This document shows positions 57,784 through 64,000 of a stretch of 64,000 nucleotides of DNA, in pieces. Under the pieces are notes generated by a model, which made no database searches, was not told where the DNA came from, and worked only from the letters and a program-made list of their open reading frames with translations. A program made the position numbers and the translations under genes. This DNA comes from Oscheius onirici (Eukaryota > Nematoda > Chromadorea > Rhabditida > Rhabditidae). The first letter of the stretch is position 1, and every line of letters starts with the position of its first letter. The stretch is taken from NCBI GenBank assembly GCA_932521025.1, contig OW051469.1, positions 7,390,398 through 7,454,397 on the forward strand, written 5' to 3'.

Positions 57784-60700
57784 TCACGATCGTTTCACTC
57801 GTCGCTTGGCACAAAGTGATGCACACGATTGCGCACAGGCCGGCCCACATTGTCGTGAGTTCTGACCGGAGAAGACGCATTGTCCTTTGCAGACCGTCTC
57901 ACAAGCAGCCTAAACTTGAAAAGTTACTTTGAAAGTTAGAATCCTCACCTCGCAACTGACTGTAGGACAGGCCGTCTCACACGACTGGACACAAGTTCCT
58001 GCACAGCTTGTCGGCTGACTGACGCACTGCTGGGTACACTGGACATCACAGGGAAGATTGCAATTGTGCTGGAAGGGAAGCTTGTCGACCGGGGTCGGTG
58101 CTGTTCCACAGAGTTGGTTACAAGAAGCTTCGCAACCAGAGGAGCATTGCACTGACTGTTGGGGACAGAGTCTCTGACAGTCGGCCATGCATTTTGGGGC
58201 ACACGCCTGAAAATTGTAGTTTCCTTCACTGAACAAGGTTCATAAGGCTAAAGGTTACGAATCAATTGGGCTCTTGAAACCTGACTCTACTGTTATAGCC
58301 ATTTGACTATAAAAATCACGTGCTGCTCTGGCCTCAGCTAGCAGTGGAATTTAGGAGAGCGAACCTGCGCGAATTCACAAAATGAACATTTCTACAAAAA
58401 ATGTTGAGCAAGACAAACCACTTTGACTTAAAGCTAAGCTAAGGTTAAGCTCACCTGCGTGCTCTGTTGAACTGGCTGAACTGCCTGTGGCTGTTGAACA
58501 GTAGCCTTTGAACAACTCTGTTGGCAAATTGAAGTGCAAGCGGGTTGACAGGCTGTTCCGAGAGAAGCCGTCGAGCTCTGGCACTCCTGCACGCAGCTGG
58601 CTTCACAAGCTGACTGGCAGTTTCCGTTCAGAGTAATCTGAACGCTCTTTCTGTCAACCCATAGTCATCCTTACATCAATTCTGACTTGTGATTGCACGC
58701 ACTGTGGTTCACAAGCTGGCTGACAAGCAACGGGACACTGTGACGGCATCTGCATCGGAGGGGCTGTCTGTTGGACTGGAATGACATTGACCGGGGCTAC
58801 AGGACTTGGCTGGGCACAAGCGCTGCTGCACTGTGAATGACAGATATTTCCACAATGTTCCATCGGCAGTCTTTCGACGCACTGCGAGTTACAGGTCTGT
58901 AATTTTGATCTAGCTTAAATGAAAAGAAGAACTACCTGCTCGCAGATGGGAAGACATTCAGGCACGCGGAAGTTGATTGTGGTTGGTATAACTGGAGCTG
59001 CCGTAGGCTGACCAATTGAGGCTACCTGAGGAGCTCGGCATTCGCTGGCACAAACCTGGACAACTTTGTTTTTGTATAACAAAAAGATAGACCTCAACGC
59101 AGACACTGGAACATTGTGCCTTGTCCGTATTGCTCGCGAGACAGCCGGTTTGACATTGTTGTTCACATGCACATGGCACTGCCTGGATTGTGATTTGGAC
59201 GTTCTGTTGCTGGACTGCCTGCCAAGGGAAATATTAACAAATCCCGAAAAAGTACCTGTACACACTGCGGTAAGCATTGTGGCTGGCATTGAGGAATGCA
59301 CTGTGGTCTCGGCGTGGTTGTGGTAGTGAGCGGTGGCGGCAGAGTTGGAATCGGCCGTGGAGCTGTGGCTGCCTGCTAATGGTGCTTGTTCAACAGAAAA
59401 GGACAAAACAAACTTGAATGCAAACTGGCTGACATTGTGGTTGACATTGGGGAATGCATTGTGGAGCTGGGGCAGCAGTGGGCGCCACCGAGGCGACAGT
59501 GGCTGTCTAAAATTCGGCTGTGAGCGAAAATATAACAGAAAAATCTGTGAGAACAAAATAGCTGAAGAACTGAGAAGCCATGCAAAAAGCCAAAACTGAA
59601 AAGAAACGAAGGAACCTGATACATAACAATGCAGCCGGGATCACAGCGAGGACGACAGGGAGCAGCGCACTGCACCTCTCCGTCAGTTACAGTAATATGA
59701 ACGACAACTGGCTTAGAGGGAGCAATGGCTGACGCCTGGATGTGTGTCCTGATACACTGTTCCTGACAGGCTGGCATACAGGGAGAGATACAAGTAGGAA
59801 GAGCGTAGACAGCCACAGGGGAAGAAGCTTCACGAATGCATTGCTCAAGACAGGCCGGCATACACGGCGAAATGCACTTCACCTGCGAGAAATTGTTGTC
59901 TAAGCTTTGAAGCGAGTTGGTTAGGCAGCCATCCGAGCATTCTGGTAGACATTCGGCTGGACAAGACTGTGAGTGCTGGATGCAGTTTGTGGTGCATGTG
60001 GGCTGACATTGGGGAGGACAGAAAGTTAGAGTTAGTGTAGATATTGGTAGATCACCGGGCTCGGGAAATGGTTCGTTGGCAAGAGGTGGACCAGGCTCAG
60101 TAACTGGAAGTTGTTCTGGTATAGGGAAATCGTCGGAACTCTCATGTGACAGAGGCACAGGCGGTTCGGGATAATTGGTACTGGAAATTGATTCTTGAGC
60201 TACAGGACTCTCTGCTGGTTCTTGAGGGAAAGCTGGTGGGTACATGATTGGAGCTGGACTGGATGGAGGCTCTACATGAAGAATGTTGATTCTCAAGTAG
60301 TTATTTTGGACTGGAGGAGTTGGTGGGATAGAGTATGGAGTTGTTACTTCCTGAAGCAGAGAAGGGGTCACAGGATGTGGACTCTCTGTCGTAACTTCTT
60401 GTACTGAATGTTGAACTGGAGTTGAAACTTCGTCTGAAGGAAGTGGTATCACATGTTCAGACGGGATGGAAGGTGGGTAAACAACCGGCGGGGGAAGTTC
60501 CGGATCATTTCCATGAGCTGGTACTTCTCCCGGAGCCTCTGAATTTCCCGACATCTCTGGAACAACTGATATCGATACAATCTCCGGACTGTTTGATGTC
60601 AGTGCATTGTCAGGAGCATTAAAATTTCCAGGAGGTTCTGTCCCTTCAGCCAAATCCTCCGGTATGAATATCGATGCCGGTGTTGGTGTCGGTTTTGTGA

Positions 60701-62942
60701 TTTTCCTCACCAGAAACGAGTTAATGCACTCGGGTTGACAGTCAGGTAGACACTGTTCCGGACAGCTAGTCACTTGAACAACTTGTTCTATCAAATCGGT
60801 AGTAGCTACCGATTCGGCAGCTACAGCCTCCTTGCCTTGTTCTAGTTGAAACTCTTGCCCAGACTCTTGACTGTCTTCCGGATAATGAGTTGGAGCAACT
60901 CCTCTAGAAGCATCGGGCACGTACTGTTGTTGTTGCATCAAACTGTAGTAGGATTCTTTAGTAGGAAAAACAGTTGGCTCTACTGGTGGAGCTGCTTTGA
61001 TTTCTGTAGGTGGCAACATGGCAGGAGGATAACTCATCAAGATCTGATTTTGAACTGGGGGAGGAGGGGAAGTTTTTAGGTAGATCGGCTTGAAAATCCT
61101 CTCACCAAGGTAGTAATGAACACATCCCGGCTCACAGTTTGGTCGGCACTGATCGGGACACTGTTGTACAGAATCCGGGACATCCGGTTCTTCCTTCGAT
61201 GGCAAAATCTTTAGTCCCTCTTTTCGCAGTCCCAACTCGTACTGCTTGATGCAGCTCGGTTCACATTTGGGTCTACATGGAAGGTAGCAAAGAGTGGCAA
61301 GAGTGACCCGGTCCAAATCGTCTTGAGATGCGGAAATGATGGGAGAGGACATGTCTTGAATGCAGGCGGGATCACAAAGCGGTTGACAAGCGTTAGGACA
61401 GTAGCGGAGGTTAATGCTATACTTTTCAGTGGACGTGTTAGGCGGTTCTGTGCTTGTTAGTGCGTCTGTGCAATCTGTGGGATCTCCTTCGGGCGAACTT
61501 AGGAACGAGCGTGGAACAAAACGAAGAATTTCTTGCAGTGTCTCGATGGCCCGAATGCAACGTTTCTCGCATTCGGGCCGACATGGCTTGACACAGCAAG
61601 TTCGTGACCTTCGATAGAATTCTTGCGATACCTTGTTCGGTGTGAAGGTGAAGGTATGAGTTGGCTCAGTGGTTGTGCTAACCGCTCCAGTGCAGGTTGG
61701 GAGACATGCAGGCATACACGGGGATATGCAGGTGGAAGCTACCTGTTGCTGCTGATTCGGGAGCATATCGGGCACGGTGTTAATGTTCATCTGGAATGGC
61801 TGTGCCGGTGGTGCTGGAGTGGCCAAAGTAATTGGCTGAACACACCAATCCTCACAGGCTGGCATACAGCTACTGATACAATTCTTTGCCGGCAAGGGAG
61901 GAGGCGTCGTGGTTGTGGAAAGACAAGCGGGGCCGGAACATGTGGCCGAATCACATAGTGATCGACAGGCCGACGTGCAGGACGAGATGCAAACTGGCTG
62001 TGTGGCCGTGCAGCCGGACAAGCAGGAATTGGCACATCGGTCTTCACACAATTTAGGCACCTGCTGGACTTGGGGCTGTCGAGAAGTGCAGGCGGATCCA
62101 CATTGGTCTCTGCAGGCTGAAGAACAGTCGCTGGCCTTGTTTCCTTGTGAGACACATTGCGAATGACAACTCTGTGTGCATTTTGCTGGACACTGAGAGC
62201 TAAAGTAGCTGTCGTTGATGTCCAATGTTATCTGGATCGGAGGTGGGGCCTGGTCGCAGCCGAACTGGCAACTTTTGGCACAAGTTGTGGCGCAGACCGA
62301 AGCAGGCGAGTTCGATCGAGTTTGACAAGCCGATTGACAGACCTAAATTGTCGACGGATGAAACAAAGAGAATTCTTACATTTTGACAAGCATCATGACA
62401 GTTTCCTAGACTGGGAAGAGGTGGCATTGTTGTAGTTGGCGCAGGTGTGCGGGGAATCTGAAAGCAACATTCAGAGAAACAATGTTCTACAAAATTGTAG
62501 GTGCTGAACCCTTTCCACGTAAATAAGAGGAAACAACAGCTTTTTCTGCTACTACAGTTGAACTCGTACGCAGCTCATGTTCAATAAAAAAAAATCCCCA
62601 AAAATCCTACCTCGATGGAAACAGCATAATTGGCAGCTACTCGACAAGTATTCTTGCAAGTAGCGTCGCATTGTTGACTACACTGGTATGGATTATTGGT
62701 CGTTTTCGTGCAGATCGGCTGACAGGCTCGGCTACAAGTAGACTGACAGTTGTTGCTCTAGAAATTGTATATGTGACTAATCGTTGAAAACGACTTACAA
62801 GATCAGATCGGGAACAGATTGGCTGGCAAGACGGGCCTTGTTGGCAAGCACATGACGGATAGAAGGAGTTGTATTGATACGTAGGCTGGTTGCAATTGCA
62901 GTAGGCTGAACAACCACAGTCCTTTTTTACTCGTCGAGCGGC
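57784..62942 (-). CDS. Very large secreted Cx3Cx3Cx3C-repeat protein, 5' end not found
   Basis: At least twelve exons give more than 1,400 residues ending CASLCAKRRVKRS at TGA 57784-57786. The most upstream safe exon opens AARRVKKDCGCSAYCNCNQP, matching the second exon of the 29.1-30.4 kb gene (LRARRQACGCAQ), so only a signal-peptide exon should be missing. One exon of about 2.7 kb (roughly 59618-62345) holds at least twelve units such as CISPCMPACLPTC, CRPECEKRC, CPDQCRPNCEPGC and CISPCMPACQEQC, separated by Pro/Glu/Ser/Thr-rich linkers. The smaller exons each carry one to four similar units (CIPQCQPQCQPVC, CPVACQPACEPQC). Every intron I could place is phase 0. The repeats suggest a disulfide-cross-linked extracellular matrix, such as cuticle or pharyngeal lining. 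No enzyme motif is seen. Confidence 0.82.
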
Positions 62943-63014
62943 CTGAAATAACCAGTTTACTTTCGGACCAAATCCCGACAACAGCGTTTTGGTGTTAGGC
63001 TGCTCACTCCCTGA

Positions 63015-63110
63015 CTAGACCCTTAAGACGGCTATTGAAACTGAGGTTTTCGCGCGAGCCGCACACTTGTTTGCGCACTTAGAAATGCAACCGCGAACTG
63101 TGTTTCGTTT
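63015..63110 (-). other. Possible further exon with a CxxxCxxxC motif
   Basis: The minus strand reads RNTVRGCISKCANKCAARAK in one frame, with the same Cx3Cx3C spacing as the neighbouring gene. A GTTTCA donor after AAAACCTCA would join in phase 0 to the exon at 62942. The same frame also reaches a stop at 63015, so it could instead be the end of another paralogue or chance. Confidence 0.3.
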
Positions 63111-63319
63111 GGACACGAACACAAATGGGTCAGCTAATGTACCCGTCCCAACGCAAAAAGCGTCTGTGCTCTTCTTCGCGCGAAAAAAAGTGTCAAAGTC
63201 CGAGACTACTGTGGCACGTTTACCCAAAGATGGGAGACGCAGAACTCAAGTGGTCAAACATGGTCAGGCGGAGAGAAGCGGCTTTATGATACAATACTAC
63301 TTAATCCTATTAAAAGTGT

Positions 63320-63619
63320 CTGGGCACCGCGACAAAATAGAACTGTTTTTAATAGAACTGTCATGAAATAGAACTGCTAATTGATGTCTTTGTAACATAA
63401 TAGAACCGTAAAGTTATAGAACTGTCACGAAATAGAACCAAGTTGTAGAATATAAAGTAGAACTTGTCAAAGAACTTTTCCAGTTCTATTTTGTAACAGT
63501 TCTATTCTGTTACAGTTCTAATTAATTACAATTCTATTTCGCGACAAGTTCTATTTCGTTACAAATTCTATTTCGTGGCAGCTCTATAAAAAACAGTTCT
63601 ATTTCGTCGCGGTGCCCAG
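63320..63619. mobile_element. 300-bp inverted-repeat element (MITE) with internal short repeats
   Basis: CTGGGCACCGCGACAAAATA at the left end and its near-complement ending GTCGCGGTGCCCAG at the right frame exactly 300 bp. The triplet TGT flanks both ends (63317-63319, 63620-63622), a candidate 3-bp target duplication as in PIF/Harbinger elements. The interior is almost wholly made of AATAGAACTGT-like words: one orientation in the left half, the reverse in the right half, so the whole unit can fold back. No ORF is present. Confidence 0.75.
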
Positions 63620-63776
63620 TGTCTGTAAGTAGTACGGGAACATGAGATGAGAACAAAAGATAGTTACTTTCACAACAAAGGAAAATCAAAATGTATTTTT
63701 TTCCTACCATAATCTGTTCAATTCCGATATTGATTTTTGTGAACGATGGAAAGATCAACTTATATCCGAAAGAAAA

Positions 63777-64000
63777 TGGACGGGCATACAGTGCCGTGAA
63801 GAAAAAACACAACAAAAATTGTCAAAAGGTTGGAAGCATGCTAAAGATGACTGAAAAGTAATCCCTTCTTTGAAACAAAACATCTTGTCTGTCAAAAATT
63901 AAAATCCTCTCAAGTTTCATCAGAGCCTCTTCCTCCTCATCCCTTGACCTCCCACTCTTGCGCAATTTCAATCAGATAGCCACAAGTGGACGGGCATACA
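63777..64000. repeat. 14-bp direct repeat 210 bp apart
   Basis: TGGACGGGCATACA occurs at 63777-63790 and again at 63987-64000, the last bases of the window. On the minus strand each copy reads TGTATGCCCGTCCA, which includes a GTATGC donor-like word. The second copy is cut by the window edge, so the full extent of the duplication is unknown. Confidence 0.6.

Overview
The window is a stretch of nematode nuclear DNA. Every coding region is broken into small exons by mostly 35-100 bp GT-AG introns ending in TTTCAG-like acceptors. Several start codons sit a few bases after such an acceptor with no coding exon in front, as expected for spliced-leader trans-splicing. One gene encodes a Cys-loop channel with the rare ETE pore motif known from C. 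elegans EXP-1, and the 5S rRNA is close to the nematode form. The species cannot be fixed from the sequence alone.

Layout: 1-5.9 kb, the 3' end of an unrecognised gene followed about 200 bp later by a TBC-2-like Rab GAP, possibly one operon. 5.9-8.5 kb, a repeat zone with foldback elements and a non-autonomous hAT-like transposon with an exact 8-bp target duplication. 8.5-11.5 kb, a doubtful or decaying gene and a secreted Ig-like protein. 12.9-17.4 kb, a complete neprilysin-type (M13) peptidase whose largest intron holds an antisense 5S rRNA gene. 17.6-18.8 kb, a secreted Pro/Ala-rich protein with a cysteine domain. 18.9-23.1 kb, no recognised gene. 23.2-24.1 kb, a globin. 25.8-29.0 kb, three small genes in convergent and divergent pairs. 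29.1-30.4 kb, a Gln/Cys-rich secreted protein. 31.5-33.8 kb, a charged, probably nuclear protein. 35.5-42.1 kb, a PLEKHG5-like RhoGEF with a 3.3 kb intron. 49.7-53.1 kb, the EXP-1-like excitatory GABA receptor. 55.0-56.6 kb, a heparan sulfate 3-O-sulfotransferase. 57.8-62.9 kb, a very large secreted protein built of Cx3Cx3Cx3C repeats. 63.3-63.6 kb, a 300-bp inverted-repeat element.

How the genes relate: the genes do not form one pathway. Endosome traffic (TBC-2), Rho signalling, GABA excitation, heparan sulfate modification and extracellular peptidolysis are ordinary worm functions. The Cys-repeat proteins at 29.1-30.4 and 57.8-62.9 kb belong together and look like cross-linked cuticle or pharyngeal-lining material. 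They and the 17.6 kb gene are the lineage-specific part of the window.

No prokaryotic operon, CRISPR array, plasmid origin or viral gene was seen. Exon boundaries come from reading frames and splice phases by eye, so single junctions may be wrong even where the gene call is safe.
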